This document shows positions 7,267 through 15,663 of a stretch of 64,000 nt of DNA, in pieces (the stretch's first letter is position 1; each line of letters opens with the position of its first letter). The DNA is from Modicisalibacter sp049808615 (GTDB lineage Bacteria; Pseudomonadota; Gammaproteobacteria; Pseudomonadales; Halomonadaceae). The position numbers and the translations under genes are program-made. Below the pieces are notes generated by a model, which was not told where the DNA came from, did not search any database, and worked only from the letters and a program-made list of their open reading frames with translations. Location of the stretch: positions 1 to 64,000 of the forward strand of contig NZ_JBNCAN010000003.1 of assembly GCF_049808615.1 (NCBI RefSeq), given 5' to 3'.

Positions 7267-9015
7267 TTAAAACTCCTCCCAGACATCTTCCGACACAGCG
7301 CTTGTCTTTTGAGGCGATGCCACCTTGCGAGCCTTGGGGGATTCAAGATGCGCGACGGGTGCCGGCGATTTTGGTGTGGTCTGGGTGTCGTCATCCCCAA
7401 GCACGAAGGTGTCGACCAAGGCGCTTAGACGGGTGGCCTGTTCTCGCATGACTTCAGCGGTACTTGAAGTCTGCTGTACCATCGCGGAGTTTTGCTGAGT
7501 CATGGTATCCATTTCGGTCACCGCCGTGTTGATCTGGCCGATGCCATTGCTCTGCTCCCGCGCTCCGGCGCTGATCTCGGCGATCACATCCGTGACCCGG
7601 GTGACACTCTCCACAATCTCGCGCATGGTGACACCGGCACGCTGCACGGTCTCGCTACCCTGGCGAGTATAGGTAACGGCGGTATCGATCAAGCCACGAA
7701 TTTCGCTGGACGCATCGGCGCTGCGGCTGGCCAGGTTGCGGACTTCCTGGGCGACCACCGCAAAGCCACGCCCGTGCTCGCCGGCCCGGGCCGCTTCCAC
7801 CGAGGCGTTGAGCGCCAGGATATTGGTTTGAAACGCGATATCGTCGATCAACTTGATGATCTCACCGATCTTTGTCGCCGAACCGCTGATATCTCCCATG
7901 GTCTTTTCCACTTCGGTCATCGCTTCGCCGCCCTGGCGTGCCACGGTGACCGTGGAAGAAGCCAGCTGGTTGGCTTGCTGAGCCGATTCAGCGCTGTGAT
8001 TGACGGTGGACGTAATTTCTTCCATGGACGATGACGTTTCCTGCAGATTCGCGGCGGCCTGCTCGGTACGGGTGGCCAGCTCCTCGCTGCCCTTTGCCAT
8101 CTCACCGGCGGCCTTGTGCACTTCGTACACGCCGCGACGCACATCGACAAGCGTGGTTTGCATGCGTGCCACGAAGGTATTGAACTGCTCCGCCAATTCG
8201 CCTATTTCATCCCGGGTGGCAACCTTGAGCCGCTGGGTCAAATCACCGCGCCCCTGGGCAATATCGCGCATTGCCGAAGCGGTAATATTGATCGGACGCA
8301 CGAGTCGGCGCACCAGCCATAGCGTCACCAGCGCCACGCCGACGAAGATCGCGATGCCCAGCAATATCGTACTAGTGATCGTATTGCGCAGCGACGCGGA
8401 CGCCTCTGCTCTGACAGCGGCCATGGTCTGATCGATATCGTATATATACATCCCGGCGCCGATGACCCAGCCTAGCTTGGGAAGATTTACGATGTAGGAC
8501 TGCTTTTCTTCAACAGTACCGGTTTCCGGGTGCTGCCAGCGATAGGTGTAAAAACCACCGCCGCTGAGTCCAAGTTCAATGACATCTCTTGCGATGGGCC
8601 GGCCATCCGGGTCCAGCTCGTTCAACTGATCAGTCCCCACCAGCTCCAGGTTATCGCCCACGACGGTTGCTTTACCTTCGTAGTCGTAGCCAAAAATATA
8701 GTTGCCGCCATCGAAACGTATGCCCTGCAGCACTTGATAAGCCCGCTGCAGAACCTCTTCTTCACTCAGGGTTGGATCGTCCACCAGCGCGGACGTAGCA
8801 CTGCGTGCAATGTCCATCACGCCTTTGACTCTTTCCTTGCGCGCTTCGACCAACTGCTCACGCTGCTCGGCAATACTCTCCTGGCTGGCGGCACGCTGCA
8901 TCAGCGCCGCCGCCGTCACGAGGGAAGCGGTAACCAGAAAAAGCGGAATCAACACCAGCGCCAGAATCTTGCTTTGTAAACCTGAGAAACGACGTAAACC
9001 AGTGGTAGCGGACAT
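7267..9015 (-). CDS. methyl-accepting chemotaxis protein with sCache domain
   Basis: A 582-residue chemoreceptor. Order: an N-terminal membrane segment, a periplasmic single-Cache domain (GGNYIFGYDYEG, GWVIGAGMYIYDID), a second membrane segment, a HAMP linker (RRLVRPINITASAM), and a methyl-accepting signalling domain with the hairpin tip IDDIAFQTNILALNASVEAA. The protein ends WEEF, resembling the CheR/CheB-docking pentapeptide (NWETF type) found on high-abundance receptors. ATG 9015 is preceded by a G-rich ribosome binding site; the reading frame extends upstream without one. sCache domains commonly sense small organic acids or amines; the ligand here is unknown. It is flanked by an intact and a decayed C45-type gene. 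Confidence 0.92.
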   Translation of the reverse strand: MSATTGLRRFSGLQSKILALVLIPLFLVTASLVTAAALMQRAASQESIAEQREQLVEARKERVKGVMDIARSATSALVDDPTLSEEEVLQRAYQVLQGIRFDGGNYIFGYDYEGKATVVGDNLELVGTDQLNELDPDGRPIARDVIELGLSGGGFYTYRWQHPETGTVEEKQSYIVNLPKLGWVIGAGMYIYDIDQTMAAVRAEASASLRNTITSTILLGIAIFVGVALVTLWLVRRLVRPINITASAMRDIAQGRGDLTQRLKVATRDEIGELAEQFNTFVARMQTTLVDVRRGVYEVHKAAGEMAKGSEELATRTEQAAANLQETSSSMEEITSTVNHSAESAQQANQLASSTVTVARQGGEAMTEVEKTMGDISGSATKIGEIIKLIDDIAFQTNILALNASVEAARAGEHGRGFAVVAQEVRNLASRSADASSEIRGLIDTAVTYTRQGSETVQRAGVTMREIVESVTRVTDVIAEISAGAREQSNGIGQINTAVTEMDTMTQQNSAMVQQTSSTAEVMREQATRLSALVDTFVLGDDDTQTTPKSPAPVAHLESPKARKVASPQKTSAVSEDVWEEF

Positions 9016-9221
9016 GAAAGCCCCCCTTTTTGTTGAGTAGCAGCCCCGAAGCGATGAATCGCAAAGGGAGCTGCCCAGGATCGTGTTGGTGTCGTGAAGG
9101 CAGCGGAAGCAGCGACACAGTAATGCCGCGATAACAGCTAGCGCATCACTGCTAAACATCGGCAATATCAGCAAGAAGTTGAGTAAGCGGAAGGGGGGTA
9201 ACTTCAGGATCTTCTAAAGCA

Positions 9222-9350
9222 ATGGCCGGAATCGATACAAGGCTGGTAAATAACGAACAGGTTGAAGCCGAGCGGATGGAAATCTTGTTCGTTGTGATGA
9301 TGAATCTGAAGGAGGAGTATGTCTGCAGCATCGGTTCAGGGCATAACGCG
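9222..9350 (+). pseudogene. relic of a second C45/acyltransferase-family gene (C-terminal end only)
   Basis: The translation VNNEQVEAERMEILFVVMMN aligns with HTNHEQPEAERMETLFAVVMNL, the C-terminus of the intact gene ending at 7251. DNA similarity is also clear. No upstream part of the gene is present; the chemoreceptor gene occupies that side. A terminator follows directly. It is probably the leftover of a tandem paralogue. Confidence 0.65.
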
Positions 9351-9352
9351 CG

Positions 9353-9390
9353 CCGCCCCGAGCCGTTTTCATGCCCGGGGCGGTTGTTTG
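9353..9390 (+). terminator. Rho-independent terminator of the relic gene
   Basis: Stem CCGCCCCG / CGGGGCGG with a 15-nt loop, followed by TTGTTTGG. It immediately follows the C45-type gene relic. Confidence 0.6.
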
Positions 9391-9459
9391 GTGGAAATAT
9401 GAGCTGCCGTTTTGTGATCGCGTTGTGCCTAACCTGCAACTCTCGTGCTCATTCCGAAC

Positions 9460-11322
9460 TCAGGAAGTCAGTACTTCGGCGTCGCGCTTCTGGGTTGGCG
9501 CCTTTATCTCCTGTTCTTCCTTGAGGGTCGGGCGCAACAACAGCATGGCGATAGCGATGACCAGCAGCACCGAGGCCTCGTGAACCAGCATGCCGATGGC
9601 CATGGTCACACCGCTGAATAGCACGCCGAAAAGCAACAGGGCGACCGTCAGCAGGGCGATAGCGATGTTGAGGCGCATGGTGTTTACCGTCCGCTTGGCC
9701 AGGTTAAGGGCATAAGGCAGACGAGGCAGCCGGTCGGCCATCAGGGCGATATCCGCGGTTTCGATGGCCGCCGGTGAGCCGGCGGCCCCCATGGCAATCC
9801 CGATGTCGGCCTGGGCGAGTGCGGGGGTATCGTTGACGCCGTCGCCGACCATGGCCACGGTATGGCCCCGGCTCTGCAGCTCCTTGACGATGACCAGCTT
9901 GTCTTCGGGCATCAGTTCGGCGTGCACTTCATCGATGCCGAGCTCAACAGCAATGTTCTCGGCGACACGCTTTGCGTCGCCGGTGGCCATGATGACCTTG
10001 ACGCCATTGTCGTGCAGAGCCTTGATCGCCTGGTAGGCAGTGTCGCGAATGGTATCCGCCACGGCCACGATACCAACGGCGCGGCCGTTGACGCCGACGT
10101 ACATGGCGGTCTTGCCGGCGGCGTTGAGTTCCAGGGTGCGCTTGCTGTCCGGGATCTGATCGAGCAGGTCGGCAGTGCCGACCGCGACGGTGTGTCCATC
10201 AAAATTGGCGCGAACTCCCTTGCCGGTTATCGGCTCCGCCTTGTCGACCATCTCGACGGCCAGTTTGCGCTGTTCGGCGCCGCGGATGATCGCTTCCGCC
10301 AAGGGGTGTTCGGAGGCGGTCTCGGCCCTGGCAGCCATGGTGAGCACCTGGTCTTCGCTATAGGCGTCATCCAGTACGACCACATCGGTCAGCACCGGCC
10401 TGCCGTAGGTCAGTGTGCCGGTCTTGTCCACCACCACGGCGCTGACACGGGCCGAGGTTTCGAGGTATTCACCGCCCTTGATCAGGACGCCGTCCCTGGC
10501 CGCGCGACCGATACCTGCCACGATGGATACCGGGATGGAAATCACCATGGCACCCGGACAGCCGATGACCAGCAAAGTCAGGGCCAGTTCCACATTGCGG
10601 GTGATCAGGCCGATCACCAGCGCGGTCAGCATGACCCCCGGGGTATAGTACTTGGAAAATTTCTCCATGAAGGTCTGGGTTCTGGCCTTGTCATCCTGGG
10701 CGTCCTCGACGCGATGGATGATCTTGGCCAACGCAGTGTCCGATCCGATACCGACCGCCTTGACGCGCAGCAATCCGGATCTTAGCCAGGTGCCGGCGAA
10801 GACCTCTTCGCCTTCGGCCTTCTCGGCGGGGACGGACTCACCGGTGATGGTGGCTTCATCCACGCCCCCGTGGCCGGCGACCACGGTGCCATCGACGGGA
10901 ACCTGTTCACCGTTCTTGATCAGCACGATGTCGCCAGGCACAAGCTCCCATACCTCGACGGTCTCTGCTTCCCCGTCACGCAGCACGGTGGCCGTCTCGG
11001 GAGCGGCATCCACCAGATCCGACAAGGCCTTGCGAGTCTTGTTCAGAGTGGCTCTCTCCAGGGCGCCACCGAAAGCAAAGAGGAAGGTTACCGCTGCCGA
11101 TTCCCAGTAGTTGCTGATGAACAGCGCGCCGACAGCGGCGACGGTGACCAGCAGGTCGATAGAGACGACCTTGACCCGCAGCGCTTGAATGGCGGAGATA
11201 GCGATCTGATAGCCGGCCACCGCAGCCGCCGCGATCATCAGCACGTCCCAGCCAGTGATCCAGGAGGCGATGATCAACAGCCCCGAGACGATCACCACAC
11301 CCCAGTTTTTCCAGCGTGTCAT
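9460..11322 (-). CDS. P1B-type heavy-metal ATPase with CPG motif, no N-terminal metal domain
   Basis: A 620-residue metal-translocating P-type ATPase. It has TGES (about 160-163), the membrane metal-site motif CPG at about 255-257 in place of the usual CPC, the phosphorylation site DKTGTLT near 299, SEHPLAEA, and MVGDGVNDTPAL. It has about eight membrane helices. It lacks an N-terminal HMA domain; a separate HMA protein is encoded just upstream in the same operon. P1B pumps export Zn2+, Cd2+, Pb2+, Cu+ or Co2+. The altered membrane motif makes the ion uncertain. RBS AGGAGG precedes the ATG. The first gene of the operon is probably the DUF6448 gene. Confidence 0.88.
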   Translation of the reverse strand: MTRWKNWGVVIVSGLLIIASWITGWDVLMIAAAAVAGYQIAISAIQALRVKVVSIDLLVTVAAVGALFISNYWESAAVTFLFAFGGALERATLNKTRKALSDLVDAAPETATVLRDGEAETVEVWELVPGDIVLIKNGEQVPVDGTVVAGHGGVDEATITGESVPAEKAEGEEVFAGTWLRSGLLRVKAVGIGSDTALAKIIHRVEDAQDDKARTQTFMEKFSKYYTPGVMLTALVIGLITRNVELALTLLVIGCPGAMVISIPVSIVAGIGRAARDGVLIKGGEYLETSARVSAVVVDKTGTLTYGRPVLTDVVVLDDAYSEDQVLTMAARAETASEHPLAEAIIRGAEQRKLAVEMVDKAEPITGKGVRANFDGHTVAVGTADLLDQIPDSKRTLELNAAGKTAMYVGVNGRAVGIVAVADTIRDTAYQAIKALHDNGVKVIMATGDAKRVAENIAVELGIDEVHAELMPEDKLVIVKELQSRGHTVAMVGDGVNDTPALAQADIGIAMGAAGSPAAIETADIALMADRLPRLPYALNLAKRTVNTMRLNIAIALLTVALLLFGVLFSGVTMAIGMLVHEASVLLVIAIAMLLLRPTLKEEQEIKAPTQKRDAEVLTS

Positions 11323-11417
11323 ACGAGAATCCTCCTGATTCCAAGCGGGTTACGGATCGCGCCCTCCCCGGCACGATCCGTAGGAAAATGCCGAGTTTCA
11401 TGGCACAGGTACCCGAG

Positions 11418-11654
11418 TCAGATGGCCGAGGGCTTAACGCTAAAGCCGACATCTGCGACGGCCTCGACAAGGTTTCGTACCGAGGCTTTTTCAGGGTCGT
11501 GGCTGACGATCACCCGACCAGAGGCAAACTTCACTTCGGCGGATTCGACGCCGTCGAGCCCCTTGAGCTTGGTCTCGATCTTCTCGACGCAGCTGGGACA
11601 GGAAAATTCATTGGAGCGCAGGGTGGTGTTCTTCAAGGAAGTAGAATGACTCAT
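11418..11654 (-). CDS. stand-alone heavy-metal-associated (HMA) domain protein
   Basis: A 78-residue protein with a single ferredoxin-like HMA fold. It has the metal-binding CPSC at about residues 19-22, then VESAEVKFASGRVIV and a C-terminal VADVGFSVKP. Members are CopZ-like chaperones or metal domains of P1B ATPases. Here it sits 95 bp upstream of an ATPase that lacks this domain, so it probably hands metal to that pump or regulates it (inference). AGGAG precedes the ATG. Confidence 0.88.
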   Translation of the reverse strand: MSHSTSLKNTTLRSNEFSCPSCVEKIETKLKGLDGVESAEVKFASGRVIVSHDPEKASVRNLVEAVADVGFSVKPSAI

Positions 11655-11696
11655 GGTGTTGACTCCTACTTGATAGGTAATAGGTGGGTCGTTTTA

Positions 11697-12290
11697 TCAG
11701 TGATCATGGGAGCCGCTGTTGCCGGCGATCACGTTGTGGACATCTTCGAGGTAGTGCACGTAGTGCACATAGTGTTCGACGAACTCCCGGCCTTTATCGG
11801 GGCTTTCACTTGCCTGCTGCTTGGCCGCCAGAGTGGCTTCGAAGGCCGAGCGGGCCTCCTGTTCGAACTTGTCGACCACGCGTGCCAGAAAGGCATCGAT
11901 CTCGCCTTTCTCCAGCGCTGTATCGGCCGCCTGGATGGCAGGGTCGATCTCGCCTGCTGGCTTGACGCCGGTGAAGGGAGCGCCTTCGTAGGCGCGGTGT
12001 ATCTCTACCAGGGTTGCGAAGAATTGCTGATCGGCCAATTCCTGGGCGTCGTCGCCAAGTTTTCTCACCTCGAGTGTCTTGTCGAAGGCGCTCGTTAAGG
12101 CCGCCACGTCCGTGGCCGGCACCCATTTCAGCAGCGGGCTGATATCGCCCGAACTCAGTGCCGTTTGCGCTTCCGTGATCACCGGACCGTCCATGGCGTC
12201 GCAGTGAGCGAACGCTGGGGTGGCCAGCGACAGGGCCAGGGCAGAAGTGGTTGCGATCGCCAGCAGGCGCTTACGAAACATTGCGGTCAT
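11697..12290 (-). CDS. DUF6448-family secreted protein
   Basis: A 197-residue protein with a signal peptide (RKRLLAIATTSALALS, cleavage near AFA-HC). The mature N-terminus HCDAMDGPV is characteristic of the DUF6448 family. Most of the rest is helical, and the C-terminus is histidine-rich (YVHYVHYLEDVH, SHDH), suggesting periplasmic metal binding. ATG 12290 follows AGGAGC; upstream in-frame Met codons lack a site. It shares an operon direction with the HMA protein and the P1B ATPase, so a role in periplasmic metal handling is likely but unproven. Confidence 0.72.
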   Translation of the reverse strand: MTAMFRKRLLAIATTSALALSLATPAFAHCDAMDGPVITEAQTALSSGDISPLLKWVPATDVAALTSAFDKTLEVRKLGDDAQELADQQFFATLVEIHRAYEGAPFTGVKPAGEIDPAIQAADTALEKGEIDAFLARVVDKFEQEARSAFEATLAAKQQASESPDKGREFVEHYVHYVHYLEDVHNVIAGNSGSHDH

Positions 12291-12473
12291 GGTGTTGTGC
12301 TCCTGTGTCGAGGAAGGATCAGTCGCTGTGCTGTTTGACTGTGCCTTCATGATAGGGAGCCGCGGTGACCGAGTCGTTCTTTAGCGTGACTTCGAACGCT
12401 TTTTATACCACCACTAAAACTATTTAAAATCAATAATATACGAGTTCTATCTCAGTTTTCTGAAAGTCGAACC

Positions 12474-12622
12474 CTAGGGAAGCACTGAAGGAATCGCCGA
12501 GCGGCTCAAGCACAAGGCGCACGGAGCGCAGGAACCGGAGCCTATGCGGTATAGGTGAGGATTCCGAGCACCGCGCAACGCAGTGATTGGGGCGCGCAGG
12601 CATTTATTCAGTATTTTCCTAG
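12474..12622. mobile_element. MITE-like palindromic element, about 149 bp
   Basis: Imperfect terminal inverted repeats, CTAGGGAAGCACTGAA at the left and the inverse of CTAGGAAAATACTGAA at the right (13 of 16 positions match), flank a GC-rich non-coding interior with a small hairpin CCTAT-GCGGT-ATAGG. It has no coding capacity. The right end supplies the TAG stop of the adjacent AraC-type gene. The 328-bp gap that holds it otherwise contains only an AT-rich promoter-like stretch (about 12390-12460). Confidence 0.5.
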
Positions 12623-13752
12623 CTCTGGGCACGATAGGCGCTGGGCGTCATGCCGGTGGCCTTCTTGAAGGCCGTATTGAAGACCGACTTGGAGTTGAAG
12701 CCTGAGTCATACATCACCTGCAGGATGGTGGTGCTTGTCTCGACAGCTTTCAGCTGTCGACGAGCTTCGGCGATGCGGTAGTCACTGACGAATTCAAAGA
12801 AGTTCTTCTCAAGTCTTTGGTTGATGGTTTGTGACAGCTCCCGGGTGGGTACGCCAAGCTGCCGGGCTAACTGCTCCACTGTCAGATTGGCATCCAGGTA
12901 GGGTCTGGCTTCGACCATGTGGTTCTCAAGGCGCCGAAGCAGTGCACTCTCCACTTCCCTGCCTGGCGCATCTTGTTTGTCACCGACCTGTGCTAGGAGC
13001 GCTTCTTCAGCGCTCAGCCCTGAGAAAATAGTAGGTTGGCGCAGGGCGTGAATCAGCAAGTAGTTGATGAACAGAAAACCGGTGATGGCGCCGATAGCGG
13101 AGACCCACGCGACGCTGGCATCGCTCTTGAAGATATGGGCAGAGAGACAGTAGAACAGACTGATGGTCCAGACGAAGGCATAGCCGATCAGCAGCGTACG
13201 CAGCCAAGCCAGCTGCTTGTTCTCCAGGTTGGAGAAGAGCTGGCGTACCGTGGTGCCGAAGCGGTTGATGGCGCGAATGGTGGCCCAAAGGTAGCCCAGG
13301 AAGACCAGATGGATGGCGACGGCCAGCAAGGGGGAGGTGAGCACGCCCGGGTGATCGCGACTCAGCAGGATCTGCAGCTTGACCTCCGTGGGCTGAAGGT
13401 AATACTCCACCAGGAAAATCGCCGACACCACCCAGAACAGTAGAGTATGTACGGCGTGCCTGGGCACCAGGCGGAAGTCCCGGTACATCAGTGATTTGGC
13501 ATAGAGGTAGAGCACGCTCGCCTGGAGCAGGCCGATTAGCGTACCCAGGTAAGCCAGGTTCGGGTGCTGAAGGGCAAGTCCGGTCGAGTAGAGGAAAACT
13601 TCGCTCACACCGGCCGCGAAAGTCAGAATACTGGCCGCCAATAGGCGGTTGCTGATTAGCTGGAACGTTTCGGGCAACAGCAGGAAGACAGCCAGGCCCA
13701 ACGACTGGATGATGGTGGTGGCCAGCAGGAGATCAACCAGCGACAGGTACAT
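12619..13752 (-). CDS. membrane-anchored AraC-family transcriptional regulator
   Basis: A 377-residue protein. The N-terminal 235 or so residues hold about seven hydrophobic helices, with no periplasmic sensor of known type. The last 100 residues are an AraC-type double helix-turn-helix (VEQLARQLGVPTRELSQTIN, then SGFNSKSVFNTAFKKATG and MTPSAYR). This layout fits membrane-embedded AraC regulators that sense a signal in the bilayer. ATG 13752 was chosen over upstream in-frame starts because the membrane domain begins there. The stop codon lies inside the terminal repeat of the MITE-like element, so the original C-terminus may have been trimmed or altered. The target genes are unknown; the adjacent metal operon is one candidate. 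Confidence 0.82.
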   Translation of the reverse strand: MYLSLVDLLLATTIIQSLGLAVFLLLPETFQLISNRLLAASILTFAAGVSEVFLYSTGLALQHPNLAYLGTLIGLLQASVLYLYAKSLMYRDFRLVPRHAVHTLLFWVVSAIFLVEYYLQPTEVKLQILLSRDHPGVLTSPLLAVAIHLVFLGYLWATIRAINRFGTTVRQLFSNLENKQLAWLRTLLIGYAFVWTISLFYCLSAHIFKSDASVAWVSAIGAITGFLFINYLLIHALRQPTIFSGLSAEEALLAQVGDKQDAPGREVESALLRRLENHMVEARPYLDANLTVEQLARQLGVPTRELSQTINQRLEKNFFEFVSDYRIAEARRQLKAVETSTTILQVMYDSGFNSKSVFNTAFKKATGMTPSAYRAQS

Positions 13753-13953
13753 GATGTTGGCTCGTCTCTGTTTCGATGATTCAGCCGCGCATCGATTTCC
13801 TCGTGCCGGACCCGCCGCGCTGGCCACAAACCTGCTTTACTCAACGCGACCAGGCCGGTTGTCGGAGGCCTCTATCGTCTCGGGGGTAAAAACTACCTGA
13901 TCATGGTGCCAACCCTTGGCTGTTGTCCATAACCGATCAGCCGTTCCAATATG

Positions 13954-14061
13954 TAGTGGTCAACTAATCCCGAACAGTCTTTTACGTTTTTCTTCCGTAA
14001 TCACTGGTGGCATGCCGTCATTGAAGGTATGAGGACGTTGCCTGTTGGTAGACGACCACTA
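13954..14061 (-). mobile_element. internally deleted IS3-family insertion sequence relic
   Basis: Inverted ends TAGTGGTC (13954-13961) and GACCACTA (14054-14061) enclose about 108 bp. On the minus strand, 14049-13960 encodes the C-terminus of an IS3-type OrfB transposase: RPHTFNDGMPPV, then ITEEKRKRLFGIS and a stop inside the terminal repeat. The rest of the element has been deleted. The remainder of the 13753-14181 gap shows no gene. Confidence 0.7.
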
Positions 14062-14181
14062 GATAGTCAGGATGGACAGCAGTCTTCCGACTTGAACACC
14101 TCGCGCCAGGGAGAAGAGCGACGCATGGGCTTTTCTTGCCTAGACTGAGGACGTTATCCAGCGTTCTTGGTGAGGCGGCGC

Positions 14182-15660
14182 ATGGGACTGAACATCGACC
14201 GGGACGACTTCACGGCGTCCGACTTCCGACGCTTCGACGAACGCCTGCAGGCCAACCTCGGCGTGCTGCAAGACCTGCTGCGCCAGCCGGACTTCGGCGC
14301 TGGCGACCTGAGCCTCGGGGCGGAGCTCGAGACCTACATCACCGACGACGACGGGCGGATCCTGCCCCTCAACCAGCGCCTGCTGGACGACCTTCAGGAT
14401 CCCCTGGTGCAGCTCGAGCTGAACCGCTTCAACATCGAGTACAACCTGACCCCGCTGCCCCTGGCGGGGCGCCCCTTCCACGCCCTGGAGCGTCAGCTCC
14501 TGCAGGCCCTGGAGCGACTGCAGGGCGCCGCCGCCGCGCATCGGGGGCGCATCGTTCCCATCGGCATCCTGCCCACCCTGCGCGCGGAAGACCTTGGCGA
14601 ACACGCCATGACCGACCTGCCGCGCTACCGGGCACTGGAGCGCGAGCTCAAGCGCCTGCGCGGCGAGGATTTCTCCGTCGAGATCAACGGCGACGACACC
14701 ATCCGCGTCTCCAGCTCCCACGTGGTCTTCGAAGGCGCCAACACCTCCTACCAGCTGCACCTGCGGGTTGAGCCAGAGCGCTTCGCCGACACCTTCAACA
14801 CCCTCCAACTGGTGACGCCGTTGGTCCTGGCGCTGGCGGCCAACTCGCCGCTGTTCCTGCAAAAGCGCCTATGGGACGAGACCCGCATCGCCCTGTTCAA
14901 GCAGTCGGTGGACTGCCGCCTGCGCGACAGCGGGCGCTGGCGGCAACCCTCGCGGGTAGCGTTCGGCCAGGGCTGGGTGCGCCGCAGTGCCTGGGAGCTG
15001 TTCGCCGAGACGGTCGCCCTGCACCCGCCCATCATCCCTGTGTGCGACGACGCCTCGCCGAGGCGTGACGGCGCGCCAGCGCTCGCCGAGCTGCGCCTGC
15101 ACATGGGCACCGTCTGGCCCTGGAACCGGGCGGTCTACGACCCCGCCGACGGGGGCCACCTGCGCGTCGAGATGCGTGCCCTGCCGTCGGGGCCGACCGC
15201 CCGCGACATGGCGGCCAACTCCGCCCTGGTGCTGGGCCTGGTACTGGGGTTGCGCGACGATATCGAGGAGCGCCTGAGCGCCATCCCCTTCCGCTACGCC
15301 GAGTACAACTTCTACCGCGCTGCCCAGTCCGGGCTGGATGCCCGCCTGCTATGGCCCCATCGCCAGCACCACCGGATGGTGGAGATGCCGATCGTCGAAC
15401 TGCTCGAACGCCTGCTCCCCTACGCCCGCTCGGGGCTGCGTGCGGCGGGTGTGGCAGGCGACGACGCCGAGCCCTTCCTGGCGGTGATCGGCGAGCGCCT
15501 GGCGTCGCGTACCAATGGCGCCCAGTGGCAGCGTCGGGTGCTGGCGCGATGCGAGGAGCACGGCGCCTCGCGCCTCGAGGCCTGCCGCCTGATGCTGCAA
15601 CACTACTGTCGGGGGATAGCGAGCAACCGGCCGGTGGCAAGCTGGCCGACGGAGGTGTGA
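14182..15660 (+). CDS. glutamate-cysteine-ligase-like carboxylate-amine ligase
   Basis: A 492-residue GCS2/YbdK-type carboxylate-amine ligase. It shows GAELETYITD near the N-terminus (the Mg/ATP-binding glutamate motif), NRFNIEYNLTPLPL, SSSHVVFEGANTSYQLHL, the typical ANSPLFLQKRLWDETRI, and LRVEMRALPSGPTARDM. Such enzymes join an amino acid or amine to a carboxylate using ATP; the substrate is not known and it need not make glutathione. ATG 14182 follows GTGAGG. It is three bases from the AstE-like gene. Third-codon positions are almost all G or C, well above most neighbours. It may be a transferred pair. Confidence 0.82.
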   Translation: MGLNIDRDDFTASDFRRFDERLQANLGVLQDLLRQPDFGAGDLSLGAELETYITDDDGRILPLNQRLLDDLQDPLVQLELNRFNIEYNLTPLPLAGRPFHALERQLLQALERLQGAAAAHRGRIVPIGILPTLRAEDLGEHAMTDLPRYRALERELKRLRGEDFSVEINGDDTIRVSSSHVVFEGANTSYQLHLRVEPERFADTFNTLQLVTPLVLALAANSPLFLQKRLWDETRIALFKQSVDCRLRDSGRWRQPSRVAFGQGWVRRSAWELFAETVALHPPIIPVCDDASPRRDGAPALAELRLHMGTVWPWNRAVYDPADGGHLRVEMRALPSGPTARDMAANSALVLGLVLGLRDDIEERLSAIPFRYAEYNFYRAAQSGLDARLLWPHRQHHRMVEMPIVELLERLLPYARSGLRAAGVAGDDAEPFLAVIGERLASRTNGAQWQRRVLARCEEHGASRLEACRLMLQHYCRGIASNRPVASWPTEV

Positions 15661-15663
15661 CGC

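Noticed and set aside
9862..10785. Long plus-strand frame opposite the P1B ATPase
   Set aside because: It has no family resemblance and mirrors the codons of a clear ATPase.
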